Shown: positions 42,585-53,498, counted from the stretch's first letter. The stretch: DNA of 64,000 nucleotides from Cladophialophora immunda (GCF_000835495.1 NW_015622544.1:3190855-3254854); one strand, 5' to 3'. The notes: generated by a model from the letters alone, not told the origin. Numbers and translations: made by a program.

Positions 42585-43966
42585 TCAGGCCGCGAACGGT
42601 GTGTCCCTCCTGAACTCCCACCGACCAGCTCCCGAAGCTTCATGGACGCGTTGATACCCCAAGACTCCCTGGATAAACGCAAGGACAAGCGATACGTTGA
42701 CCACCACATGCCGACTTTGATGGTGGTCGTAAGGCTCAACGGTCAACGAGTCACGGAAAAGACCGAGGCCAAAGATCGACTCGTTCAGCCTGATGCGCAG
42801 GTACGGGATCTGCGTGCACGTCAGTTGGATTACTTGGACAGAGGGAGACTAAATATGCTCGAAAACATTCTACATCGCACACACCTTGCGGACGTCTTGA
42901 GGATCCGTCCTGATCCAGCGCTGCAGATACTCCGCCAAAAGTCGCAAACTAGGCTCATGCGTGCCGTGTATGGTGATCTGGTTCGGTGCATTCAACGACA
43001 CCAGCATGACGTAGGGGGTCGTGGTGCTGAAGAGGATCTCGGGCCTAGGCAGCGTCTCCAGCACGGGCAAGATATCGGCGTTCGGTTCCAGGGGACCTGG
43101 GTAAGGCACACGGTTTGCGGTCGTGCTGATGCTGGTACTCTTCGTGGTATCAGCGACCGACTCCAACTCCGCCCAGTCGTCTTCGTCTTCACGAGAACGG
43201 GTCGGGTGTTGCTCATTCACCTCTTGTTGCAAGGACGAGGTGCTACCACTTGGCTTTGGAGGGTCAAACATGGATTCAAAGTCCTCAGCGAAAGCCGACG
43301 CAGCAGTTTGTGCCTCCTTCTGCAAGGTGGCGGTTTTGGGCAGCGAGATGGTGAATAATGCCGGCTTCGGCCCCGACCAGGCTGTCCGGATTCTGGTCTC
43401 ATCGGGTGCGACCTAGATACAGATGTACCACATATCAGCAGATTCCTTAATTCCAACCTTCTTTTATCGTTCCCAAGGAGCAAAAGGGCGGCCGTACTTG
43501 GAGAGACAACTTCACCACATTCACAACCTTCAGCCTTTCGAGAAAAGCTTCTGTCCAACACTCAAATCGCTCGTCCTCTAATCTCCTGCCTAGAGTGTCG
43601 CACCAAGCCTCCACCACTCTGGCACAGGCAGGGACGAAAGTCGTCATGTCGGGCCAAAGAGACCCCAGCTCGGCCCACAGCATGTGCCATTCTGCCGTGT
43701 ACAAGACTTGGTAGCCGATGATCTCCTTGAGCCTTACGAGAGATTTCTGCACTATACTATCCTCCCTATCGAAGAGGTCCCGGGCGTCCTTTCGGACTTG
43801 CAAGGGTCTGGGATGGACGCACTGTTAGAAAGCAATCTTGTTTGTGCCCATCGTAGAGGCATATATATGTGGGACTTGCAATTGAGACATTTTGTGGAGG
43901 GTTGAGGAGGAAGATGTCAACGGGAGAGTTGTACAAGATCTGCAGCACAAATAATAGCTTGTCCAT
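42585..43966 (-). CDS. four-exon hypothetical protein
   Basis: Exons on the minus strand: 43966-43935, 43807-43498, 43412-42885, 42809-42585. All three introns have GT-AG ends and keep frame, giving 364 residues. Intron 1 ends with branch TTCTAAC and acceptor CCCAG; the other introns are 85 and 75 nt. The N-terminal third is helical ('QKSLVRLKEIIGYQVLYTAE', 'VVEAWCDTLGRRLEDERFEC'). The middle is disordered and acidic. A folded C-terminal part follows ('LPRPEILFSTTTPYVMLVSL', 'LAEYLQRWIRTDPQDVRK', then 'IPYLRIRLNESIFGLGLFRD'). I do not recognise it. It sits between two of the F-box-like paralogues, but shares no motif with them. Confidence is for the gene, not for its function. Confidence 0.65.
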
Positions 43967-44606
43967 GGTTATGGGGTGACGATGAGAAAACGCCTTGACC
44001 CTTTGTAAATTGGGGGAGAAAAAGGGGCTCGTATGCAGATTCAGCCTTGCGACGCTTTGTCGAATGCGGCCGACGGTTGATTACTCGAGTCTTGGCTCAA
44101 TTCGTCTCTTCGCTTCCTCAATTCGTCACCTCTTTACTCCTCGTGCGCACTTCTTTCTGTGGGACCCTGCTTCCTTCTCTCCTCTCCATGAGCTTCATCG
44201 ACTGTCTCTCTCTCCGCAGACCACCGATTCCTACGCAAGACGAAAACGCAATTGGCGTGAAGCCATGTACCACCGCAATTTTGGACCCCACGAGGCCCAG
44301 ACTCACAAGCTCTGTATCCGCCTGTGCTAGCCCTACCCCCAGACTCGCCTAACTTCGCCTGGGTTTGACTAGCCCAGCACGGCTCCGAGTGGTTGGTCTT
44401 GGAGACCTCAATTGTCCGGAGTCCAGCCTGCGCCACAGGGGATACGGACAACCTTTCACTCTCATCTCTTACCTAGCCGACAACCAAGCTGCCAAGTCTG
44501 TTCTCGCGCGCATAATACCAGAGAATATAAAGAGTGGGTGAGATCCTTTGGTCGAGGAAATGTGCGTCTTAAAATTCAGATATCCCATAATACGATCCCT
44601 CCCAAA
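43967..44606. other. intergenic, divergent
   Basis: Upstream of both the four-exon gene (minus) and the duplicated-domain gene (plus). Short frames only. Confidence 0.4.
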
Positions 44607-45820
44607 ATGCCTCTGAAAGCACCCGCTGACAAACTACCGCTGGCGGTCCGCAAGAATGGTAACGAACCAACATGATTCCACCTGTCCGAGTTCCATGGTT
44701 CTTTGCTGACTAGCTGTGCAGTGCGGGACGAATGGGAGAGCAAGAAGCCCGAGATCGAGGCGCGGATCTCAAAGGCCCTCGGCGAGGCGTGGACCGTGAC
44801 CACGAACCCCCACCTGCTGTACGTGTACACGGACGACGAGTCCTACAAGGCTCGCATCGGCGACGTCATCATGTGGTATGTCATGGCTTTTCCCTCTTCC
44901 GCCTTGCCGGGCTCGTCCTCCGTTCTCCCCCACCGAGATCATGTTTCGGACCGCGCGCGAATAAGACGACAAAGACTGAAGTTTGCGTTACCGCTGGCGA
45001 AAACAAAAGGTACATGGAGCCCTTCTGCTCGAACCTCGAATCCTTTGTGGAGAAGTACGGCGACGACGGCAAGTCCGAGCTCAACGCGCTGTGTCCCAAG
45101 CACCAAGTGGAACTCGCGCCGCAGGACCACGACGACCACACCAAGTTCACGTACGGCGGCCTGCAGATCCAGGACGGCGTGCTCCGCCTGCTCTTCGCCG
45201 AGGGGAACCTGGCCGTCAACGTCAGCGACGTGAGCCGCGACTTCCACGAGGCTTTGAAGACCGCCGCTGCTGGGGGCGGCAGTGGCAGTGGCACCGCATT
45301 CAACATCAACGCCCGGCAGTCCGTGCGCGAGGGTTACGACCCGGAGATCGGGGCCGTGCAAAAGGCCATCGGCGAGCTGGTCGGCGCCCCGGGCATCCGC
45401 CTGACCCCCAACTTCGAGGCCAACGCCGCCGTCCTGGCCGCCGCAGGGGCCCAGGTCCGCGACGACTGGGACAAGGTCCTGGGCCGGGCGAGCCTGGCGT
45501 ACTTCGACGGCCTCAAGTACCAGCTCGAGCGCGCCGAGTTCGAGGGCGACGACATGCTCCAGGACGGGTTCCAGGAGGGCGTGGCGAAGAACGAGATCTC
45601 GCTGCATGTGGTGGGCAAGCTGCAAAAGGGCCACTATCATGAGGTGTTGGTCGAGGACGGCGTGCTCGTGATCCAGGTGAGAGAGTTTCTTTTTGTTTCA
45701 CGAGCCCGCGGTTATGGGTGAAGGAGTCATCAGCGACTGACTAGCTGATTGCAGACGACTCCCGAATACTTCTGGACCAACACGTCCGATGTTGGCAGCG
45801 AGATCTTGGAAATCCTGTGA
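44607..45820 (+). CDS. conserved fungal hypothetical protein with an internal duplication
   Basis: Four exons: 44607-44658, 44722-44875, 45010-45676 and 45755-45820, giving 312 residues. Splicing restores 'RKNVRDEW' and 'VIMWYMEPFCSN' and adds the C-terminal 'TTPEYFWTNTSDVGSEIL'. The two halves resemble each other. Half 1 has 'VRDEWESK', 'GDDGKSELNALC', 'GLQIQDGVLRLLF' and 'NVSDV'. Half 2 has 'VRDDWDKV', 'GDDMLQDGFQEG', 'EVLVEDGVLVIQ' and 'NTSDV'. No catalytic motif or membrane helix is seen. I recall similar proteins annotated only as hypothetical in many fungi. GC3 is high in exon 3. The function is unknown. Confidence 0.75.
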
Positions 45821-46358
45821 AAAGCCTCGAAAGAGGGATGCGTGGCGCGTGATGAAAACAACATTCACGATGGTGATTGGAATGATTCTGGTGATAATAC
45901 TTTCATGACTCTGTCCCATAACATTTACGTGATTCTGGGCTACAATCTATGACTTCCTTTCCAATTCACCCGAGTCACCAAGTCATTCTTGTCATGAAAT
46001 AGCACGGGTTATTCTTCTAGCACGATCCAGTTCTCCGAGACTCTTGTACATTGATCTCTACGTTGACATCTCCCTTCATCGATGTGCAGCCTCGGCTGCC
46101 GTGACGAGAATCTGTTGTCTTAGCGCCGACGACCAAGCTCTTGGACCACCTCTACACTCCACATGTCGACACCCACATCTTCAATTGCTTCTGTTCTGGG
46201 TATAGTGATAAGAATGACGAAATTGTAATCCGGATACAGGAAAAGTGTCGAGGGGCTCCAGAAGGCGATTTTTTTTGGGATATTTTATTTCAAAGCTCTG
46301 GCCCCTGTCTTCGAGCCTTTCCATTCGTCGCCACCAAGACCAAAAATCTTTCTGGAGT
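45821..46358. other. convergent intergenic region, no gene seen
   Basis: Between the ends of the duplicated-domain gene and paralogue C. A 90-codon plus frame (46141-46413) has no motif. If paralogue C once had the C-terminal third seen in A and B, it would lie here, but no related sequence was seen. Confidence 0.4.
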
Positions 46359-47138
46359 CTATGGTCTGTCTCGAGCCAATCTCGAGAGCCTATATCGATT
46401 TGTGATTGCGTAGGTAGTTTGTGGTAGTTCCAGCCGGGTAGGTCCAGTTCCAGATTGATCAGCGATTGTCCACCTCCAGAAGTCTAGCATTTCCCCTACC
46501 ATACCTAGATTCCAAGTATAGCCGGCCTTCAGCTTCTCAAAAACTATTTTGAAGTTGACTGCGCGAAGCCGAAGAAAGGATCCCCTAAGGTGCCACAGAT
46601 CGCATCCCAAGGCCTTGGATTGTGCGGCAACGCATTGTGCGGCATAATCAAGTTCAAGTGAATAGAGTTTAGGAAGGGACGCCCCGGGATATTTCTGGTC
46701 GAGTTGGATTCTTGGGCAAGGCGTTTGTGACGCTTTGGGTGCGAAGCAAATCTTCACCTCTTTCCACCTGATCAAAGGGAGGTAAACAAGTCGATTGAGC
46801 GGGTGAACACTTGAAGAACCAGCAGGACTATCCTCTCTCATCCGAAAACAATCACATCTCTTTCCATTGGTGATGTAGACGTTCAGAGGTTTGTTGAATA
46901 TCTGTCGCAGAGTCTCTTGCTTGACATCGAGGGAGGTCTTCAGCAGGCGGCGGATGGTGTCCAGATCGGCATCGTAGTCAGGGTCGTTGGAAATGCAGAG
47001 TCCCGCGTGTGGCACAAAGCCGGAAATGACCTGAGAGATGATCTCGTTTGGAAGTTTGAAGTTGTTCAGCTGGAGCAGGGTTGGGGGGTTGCTGTTGTCG
47101 CCTGTCAGGGGATTGGAACTTGCCATTTTTGCTGCCAT
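46359..47138 (-). CDS. F-box-like protein, paralogue C (shorter)
   Basis: A 259-residue intronless frame from the ATG at 47138. It has 'LPNEIISQVISGFVPHAGLC', 'ISNDPDYDADLDTIRRLLKT', 'SLDVKQETLRQIFNKPLNVY' and 'NGKRCDCFRM', matching paralogues A and B. The mid-block is weaker ('FKIVFEKLKAGYTW', 'GEMLDFWRWTI') and the protein stops about 30 residues later, so the C-terminal third of A and B is missing. The frame is open upstream to an ATG at 47303, but a TATA-like TATAAG at 47313-47318 lies only 10 bp before it, so transcription probably starts inside that stretch and 47138 (or 47126) is the better start. Confidence 0.65.
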   Translation of the reverse strand: MAAKMASSNPLTGDNSNPPTLLQLNNFKLPNEIISQVISGFVPHAGLCISNDPDYDADLDTIRRLLKTSLDVKQETLRQIFNKPLNVYITNGKRCDCFRMREDSPAGSSSVHPLNRLVYLPLIRWKEVKICFAPKASQTPCPRIQLDQKYPGASLPKLYSLELDYAAQCVAAQSKALGCDLWHLRGSFLRLRAVNFKIVFEKLKAGYTWNLGMVGEMLDFWRWTIADQSGTGPTRLELPQTTYAITNRYRLSRLARDRP

Positions 47139-47312
47139 TGATGGCACTGTAGGTCGCGCACTGGGATTGTTTGTCGTGCCATAGAGGAATGAAGAATGGT
47201 TCTGAAGCAGGATATTGAGCTTCGAGGAAGATGTAAAGACAGATGAGGCAGAGGCAGGGGAAGTCAGGTGGCAGACGCGACAGTGCAGCAAGGCAGTGCT
47301 CACCCGCTTTGT

Positions 47313-47318
47313 CTTATA
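47313..47318 (-). promoter_or_regulatory. possible TATA box of paralogue C
   Basis: TATAAG about 175 bp upstream of the ATG at 47138 and only 10 bp upstream of the ATG at 47303. It helps decide the start. Confidence 0.35.
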
Positions 47319-47712
47319 TTCACCTTCAATCTTTCAAATGCGCATGCGAAATTTCACACAACTGATTTGTCGACATGGCTTCACCAGAAATAGTGAAAAG
47401 TGTCGCATGAAAGTCCTGCCCTCGAGTGTGAGGGAAAGGAAGGACAAGGCTCCCGCCGCGGTGGTTTTAATGCCATAGCCTTGCTCTTGCACCGTTCGGG
47501 ACCCTCGTAAGGTATCATTATACACCCACAATCAGGAACATCGCCACCTAGGAAATATATCTCTATGCATGTAATTGCACGCTTTGGATATAAACAATTC
47601 AAGGGTCCAAGATTCCTCGATCCAAGATCCAATCGATTTCCACTCCCTTCCTTCTTTAAAGAAGAGAGATATATGTCCTTGGCCATTACACTTTTAATAG
47701 TCCCAGACCTCG
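47319..47712. other. intergenic, no gene seen
   Basis: About 390 bp between the promoter of paralogue C and the end of the histidine phosphatase gene. A run of overlapping minus-strand frames has no motif. Confidence 0.4.
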
Positions 47713-49426
47713 TCACGCCGTAAAGCGAAATGCCACCTCCTCCATTGTTACCGTCCCATTCTCTACTCCCTCGAGGTACTCTCTCAGCCCGACGCCCCAG
47801 CGGCTGTGGCCAACATTCGGGACATCCAGGTCGGCGGGGCAAGAGGGGATGGGCTCCCAATTCGAGCGGTCGTTCGGGTCGATGCCTGACGATTGCTTCG
47901 CATTGTCATTTCCCTTTTCAACCTCATCATCGACATCGTGATCGCCCTCCTCGAGGTCAGGTAGGTCCAGCGTGGGTTCTTTATGGTTGCCGCCCTCTCC
48001 TGATCCGCCGTGCCGTTTTTCCTTCTTTGAGGCAGACTTTTTGCTCATCCTCAATTTATCTTCATCGTCGTCGTCGCCATCATCGAGAGGGATCTTGTCG
48101 ACCTTGACAAGCACAGGAATGACGGCTCCAGTACCCAGACTGAACTGCCTGTGGCTCAATACTCTCAACAGGGCCCCAATCGCGCCAGAATGGCTGGTGA
48201 TGCTGACCCTCTCTTTTCCACCAACAAGCTGCTCGTGGCCCATCAAACTGTCCATCAACGCCCTTAGGCGCTCTGTCAACGCGCTCTCTGGTTCACGTCG
48301 GTCGGGGTCCCAGAACTCATCTGTTTCCGTCAAATGTGGGTCCAAGTCGACGTTGAAGGCTGGGAACCGCTGTCGAATGTATGAAACATCGCTCCGCCTG
48401 TCGCACGTATGTATCCCGGTGCCTTCTCTCAGCTTCTCCATCACAGTTGCCTCCAGCTTGGCTCCATCTGGGAGGATGCCCTCGAACGTGATGTCGGCAG
48501 TCTCCATCGCCCTATCGAGGGGACTCGCCAACCACAGTTCCGGCAGGTTCATCTTCTGCTCGGCAATCTGTCTCTGCCAGAAGGAATTGACCTCCCTCGC
48601 TTGCCTCTGTCCCTCCTTGGACAAGCGCGCGTCGCTCCAGGTCATTATCCCGTCCGGGTCGCCGTCTAGCGCAGCATAGTGGCAGTCCCATGCCTCGCCA
48701 CCATAGTAGCGCTCGGCGATGTTGTGGTAGCCGTTTCCATGCCGGCCGAGGAACAGGAGCAGATACCTCGCGGCAGACCCATGCCTTTTTCTTCTCCGTC
48801 TGTCTTCATCATCCTCGTCTTCCTGCGCGGCGCGGTTCATCCAGGAGACATGGTGTTCGAATCTCTGCCACGCCGTCATCCCCCGGCCATTGTCGGGGAG
48901 TGTTGTATCCGAGTCGTACTCGCGGTCGATGAGGCCGAAATTAGTGGCCATGAAGTCGAACTCTGCGGCGACCGTCGAGGGGTCGTCCTGGAGAAAGTAT
49001 CCCTCCAATGTCGTGTATTTGTAGGCATATCTTCTTTGCGCCGATGGCCGTTCAGGCTTCTTGTCCTGCTCAATCTCGCCTCCCCCTGTACCGCCGCCGC
49101 CTCCGCCATTATCGTTGTGAATGTCCAGCACGCCCTGGCCGGAGGAAGAGAGGAGGGAGACGCCCATGTCGCTCATTTCGAGCAGGCCGCACACGGCGAG
49201 GGAGACGGTGAGGAAGAGGAGGATCTGTCTGGGAAGCGCGCAGTCTTAGTCTCCGCCATGCAACGAGATAACCAACTACCCCCTCTAGCTTCCTTGGGTG
49301 GGAAGCGAGAGAAAGACAAAGCACAGAGAGAGATCCACAGACTTACATGGCGGTGGTAGTGCGGCAGAGTCGGGTGGGCCCTCTCCACCGACGATGGACT
49401 TTGCGATGCGGTGAGTAGTATATCAT
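47713..49426 (-). CDS. membrane-anchored histidine phosphatase (phosphoglycerate-mutase-like)
   Basis: Two exons, 49426-49347 and 49228-47713, joined by GTAAGT ... TTCCCAG, giving 531 residues. Splicing builds a basic N-terminus ('MIYYSPHRKVHRRWRGPTRL') and then a signal-anchor helix 'ILLFLTVSLAVCGLL', so the enzyme is probably a type II membrane or secretory-pathway protein. The histidine phosphatase domain has the RHG motif 'LLFLGRHGNGYHNIAERYYG' (about residue 187), 'LASPLDRAMETADITFEG' and the second catalytic His in 'VSITSHSGAIGALLRVLSH'. It resembles fungal Pmu1-like phosphatases by the wording 'AWDCHYAALDGD ... TWSDARLSKEGQ'. Acidic, Lys-rich low complexity lies between residue 405 and 470. 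Without exon 1 the N-terminus would be wrongly annotated as starting inside the helix. Confidence 0.8.
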
Positions 49427-49761
49427 CTTGACATGGGTACCACGAAGGGTGCCATTATGGGCCGAGTCCGTTGCACGACCTTGGAGTGTAACCTGGTAGA
49501 TTCATATATCACGTTCAGACAATGAAAAGAAGGACGGAGAGAAGCGGCACGACAGGGCATGGCATCAGCCTGCGGCGGCGGCGGAGGCGAGGTTTAGCCG
49601 ACCAGCAGCATTACGGAGCATTTGGCGGGGAATGATTGTGAGCGATTTTGGGCGTGTCAGCTTGATGGAGTTTCATTGGACTTTTACTCGGATTCAACTC
49701 GCACATCCTGTCTGCATTGGGCGGTTCAGGTCAACTAAACGAAAGGCTTTCTTGAATGGAT
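49427..49761. other. intergenic, no gene seen
   Basis: Upstream region of the histidine phosphatase gene and 3' region of the transcription-factor-like gene. About 49565-49590 has a short ggcggc run. Confidence 0.4.
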
Positions 49762-51608
49762 TCAGAACGTCGTTGGTTTGAGAGGACATATGCGACAATC
49801 ACCAGAGCACGGAATGTCGTGCTGGACGGGCACCGCAACTGCCCGAGGATCCAGGATACGAGAAGAGGCATTCCCCATGTCAACGACCTCCTCCAAACAC
49901 TCTTCGCGGTTCCACACAGACAGAGCAGATTCAAGATCGTGGATCGACTCCGGCAGACGCAGGAATGCACGGAGCGCGTTCTCAATCGCTGTCCAAGTGT
50001 GTGCCCTCGTCCTCTTCACCACGCCTACCAGCCTAGACATTTTCCATACCCGCTCGTAATGTCCCGGAGACCGGAACAGGCTCAGCAACGTCCATAATAG
50101 ATGCTCCGCACTTAGACTGCTGTCGTCGTCGGCTTCTTCCAAGATTCGTTGCAGGGCCTGGAGATACTCCTCGGTGGCTTGGGCGAAGTCCCCGTGCTCA
50201 GCCATCACCAGGTTGAGATGTATCAGACAGGCGATACGGCAGTTATCCACCGCTCGTCGTTTGTCTGGGTTTTCATACCCTGTTTCAACCGACTTCAAAG
50301 CATTCGCCAATTCTGTCCCCTCTTGGAACATCGTTGCCCGGTACCGGTGTGTTCTCAGTATCCGCTGCTGTGCCGGTGTCGAAGGGAGATTTTTTAGAAC
50401 CTGGCTTCGTCGTGCGTCAAAGAACTGGGTGAACTCATGGCAACTGCTTCTGAACGCAGAGTCGGGGTGTACGCTTGGAGAATGGGGCAATGCCGCGGCA
50501 GACTCGACGAAGCCATCAACGTACGCTGGGTTGCCATTTGCCGTCGGCCACGACAATGCTATGAAGCTCCTGCAGGCCTAGTCAGTGGATTGCCGCGCGC
50601 CGAAGCATGCAGTACTGACCAGACCAGCTTTGTATGCATTGTCGGATTGCTCTGAAGCGCTCGAAACCCCCCACGTTCGAGGAGGAGTTGTTTGAGAGCT
50701 CCCCAATGCATCCGTGCGGTTTCCCGGTCACCCCAGACCCTCTGAATCTGTCAGACCGTCACTCGCGTGTGGAATCGTTTTTGGAAATACCTCTGCGTTT
50801 GCAAGGAGGCCGACGCCAATAATCGTCCAGTCATCACAAGGACCCTGTCGCCTCTGAAGGCTCTGATTCACCGCCGCAAGCGTGCGCTGTTTGAACTCGA
50901 ATGTCTGCAAAGACATCCAAATTCCTCTCATTCCCGCCAAGTGATGGGCTGCGTGGTGGAGCATGCCTAAAAAGGGGATCTCGTGGTTGCGGTACAGGTT
51001 GAACAAATCCCAACAAGCTCGAGGCCGGCGAACCGCCCTGGTCCAATGTCTGTGGACGAGGGAGGGGATCACAAAGTAGTCTGCATGGCTCAACACCCGT
51101 ACAACACATATGGCAGTGTAGGAGAAGAAGAAAACTCACAGTGATCCACAAGTTCATGCACATCACGAGTTGCTAGGATAGGATAGGAATTGAAGGGATC
51201 TGCTCGCCCGCCTCCTAGCCGTTGTAGAAAGCAGGACTGCCCCGGCCCTGCACTCCATTGTACGACGCGGTTGGGTGAGAAGGGAACTCCATCTGCCGCG
51301 TGCTTTTCCCCTTCGTTATTGGACTGGAAATCGCTGGGAGACGGAATCGAAGCCTTTGGGACCTTGCCCCTGGACTCGTGTTCGGACTCCGGCCGAGCAT
51401 CACCCTGTTCATATCGCTTTCGCCGGTAGTGTTGCGTAGTCACCCATGATCTCGTCTTTTTCCGTTGTTCTTTACTGTTCAATCCCTCGACGAACTCGAA
51501 TTGCTGTTGGAATTTGGCTGGGGCCCTCCCTGGAGTATCACGTTTTGATGTCCCTTTGCGAAGGAGCCCGCGAGGCTCATTGGGAGTGGCTGATCCTTTG
51601 CTGCTCAT
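49762..51608 (-). CDS. fungal transcription-factor-like protein without a zinc cluster (tachykinin / DUF3468 type)
   Basis: Four exons on the minus strand: 51608-51140, 51080-50791, 50747-50620, 50569-49762, with introns of 59, 43 and 50 nt, giving 564 residues. Exon joins restore 'NAEIQRVWGDRETARMHWGA' and 'KLVWSFIALSWPTANGNPAY', blocks found in the fungus-specific transcription factor domain. The N-terminus has 'FQQQFEFVEGLNSKEQRKKT' and 'RSWVTTQHYRRKRYE', the start typical of fungal 'FVFV..RRHVM' proteins, but no Zn2Cys6 cluster. The 43-nt intron 2 is near the lower limit for fungal introns. The protein may be a regulator that lost, or never had, its DNA-binding cluster. Confidence 0.7.
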
Positions 51609-52058
51609 CGTCAGTGTGGCCGTTTTTCTGTCTGAAAATCATGATGGTAGGATTCATGAACTGGTCACCGGCGCCTAGACACCATGCATCTCGAACTCAC
51701 GCTGGAAGACGAAAAACACTATGTGCAATTGCTTCAGACATCATTTTTCTAGGCTGGCGCCTGTGGGTACCTATGGGTGCTTACCTGCCTAGGGAGTCTG
51801 GGTGCGTCCCCCGCTTAGTCACTGACGGGGAGGCCCCCAGTGACCGCTAACTAACACCTAAGACCGGCTTGGCTTGACAAACGAGAAACCCCTTAACTCC
51901 ATTAGCCTCGTGGCTGGCGTATCTATCGTTTTGTCGTAGTTTTTCTCGCCTCGCGACTCATTGCTCATATGTATCCGCGACGTTCGACGCATCCAAGCCA
52001 TTACATCCCCGTCCATACAAAGGTCCTGAACATCACGGGATGCTCTTCACCAAAGTTC
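51609..52058. other. intergenic, no gene seen
   Basis: Upstream of the transcription-factor-like gene and downstream of the mannanase gene. No motif; a few short 'gggtgc/gggtac' repeats near 51760-51805. Confidence 0.4.
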
Positions 52059-53498
52059 TCACATGACTGCTAATGAGGTGAAAAGAGCCGCGACAAGAGG
52101 CCGAATCTTATTCTGGGCCTTGGATTGAATGAGTGCTGCTCCATCGTGAAGCGGACGGGCGACGCCACTGGCCGTAGGCAGACTTTCGGTCGCAGAGACG
52201 GTGATTGTTGGCGATGGTGGAGCAGGCAGGATTGAGACGTTCGGGTATGTAGCGGGTGGATTGGTTTGGTTGACCAAGAGTGCGTACATGATTTCCATCG
52301 CCGAGAGCTGTTGACCGAGTCCGCTTGTCCCATCCCATCCCTCAATATACCACTTACTTCCACAGGTATTGTTGCTCGCACCTCCTGTACATGCCGCCGC
52401 TGCACCTTGCGCAGAGGCCCGAAGAACCTCACCGATTCGACCTGCCGAGAAAGGCGCCATCTTTGATGTCGCGGCCATCCAACGAACGAGATAGGCCTTC
52501 ATTGACAGCTGGTCGACATTGCAGGTCATGGAGAGCTCACATTCTGCTTCGAACAGGACATTGGATGCGTTGCGGAAAGGGCCGATGAATGTGTTGGTTG
52601 AGTCAAGTAGGCCAGCGGTCCGTTCGATCCAAGGCGAGGATCCGTTGGTGTAGTTCTGCAGCACAGCCGCACCATACAGGAAGACACCGACGTTGTAAGT
52701 CCACTGGTGGTGGTCAACTCCAGTGCAGTTGATAAGCTCATCAGTCCCGTCAAAGACATTGTAGATGTTGTCCACCAAGCCAATTCCTGACGCCCAATCC
52801 CAGATTGTGTCTGCCCAGTGCACATATGTTTGGTTGCCAGTAAACCTTGCCAGCCTTGCCGAGAGCTGGAAGAAGGCGCCGTTAGAGACGCTGTTCTTGT
52901 AATAGTAACCTGCGTTCGACGGATTGAACTGCCATTTCAAACCTCCGTTGCACAGAGAAGAATTCCAGCGAGAGACATAATCCTCCCAGGCATTATTGAC
53001 AATCTGAAGCCAGGATGGGTAGGGCGCGGCCAACTGAGGGAAGGAGTATTCGGCGGCGGACATGGCCACAAAGACCCAGAAGGCTTGGTCGTCGTTCCCG
53101 GTGTCGAAGGCTTCGGCAGGCACGTTGAAGTCATATCTGGGGCCAAGTTGAGCAATGAGTCCTTGTTGCGTAACATTGACATAGCTGTCGTCTCCGGTGT
53201 AGTGCCAGTATTCCATCAAACCACCCCATGCGCCACCACTCTCCCACCAGTAGTAGGGCGGAAAGGGCCATTTTCCGAGAATCCCCCCAGTCTGATTGCC
53301 ATTATACAGGTCGATTACGCCCCGGGCCGTTAAGGACGCCGCCTCAAGGATGGATTCTGGCAGGAGTCAGTGAGAGGTTGAGCAAGGGAGACTCGGATCG
53401 AACTCACGTGTGTCATCAACATTGAGAGCAATACTTGCTGCATTTTGTGATAGGAAAGAAACGAGGGCGATTGTTACGGAAATCAAGAATCGAATCAT
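52059..53498 (-). CDS. DFG5: GH76 endo-1,6-alpha-mannosidase, GPI-anchored (Dfg5/Dcw1 family)
   Basis: Two exons, 53498-53408 and 53356-52059, over a 51-nt intron (GTGAGT ... CTGCCAG), giving 462 residues. Exon 1 encodes a signal peptide ('MIRFLISVTIALVSFLSQNA'). The splice restores 'DDTQSILEAASLTARG' before 'PPYYWWESGGAWGGLMEYWH', and the catalytic Asp pair is 'EAFDTGNDDQAFW' (about residue 118). There are many N-glycosylation sequons. The C-terminus is a Ser/Thr/Pro stretch followed by a hydrophobic tail ('PLVAALFTSLAVM'), the shape of a GPI signal. The family cross-links GPI-anchored glycoproteins to cell-wall beta-glucan through mannosidase/transglycosidase action. A paralogue set (Dfg5 and Dcw1) is usual in fungi; which one this is cannot be said. 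Confidence 0.92.

Noticed and set aside
44939..45642. Two long frames overlapping the duplicated-domain gene (one antisense, one sense)
   Set aside because: Same GC3 effect; the gene itself has splice-consistent exons and family-like blocks.
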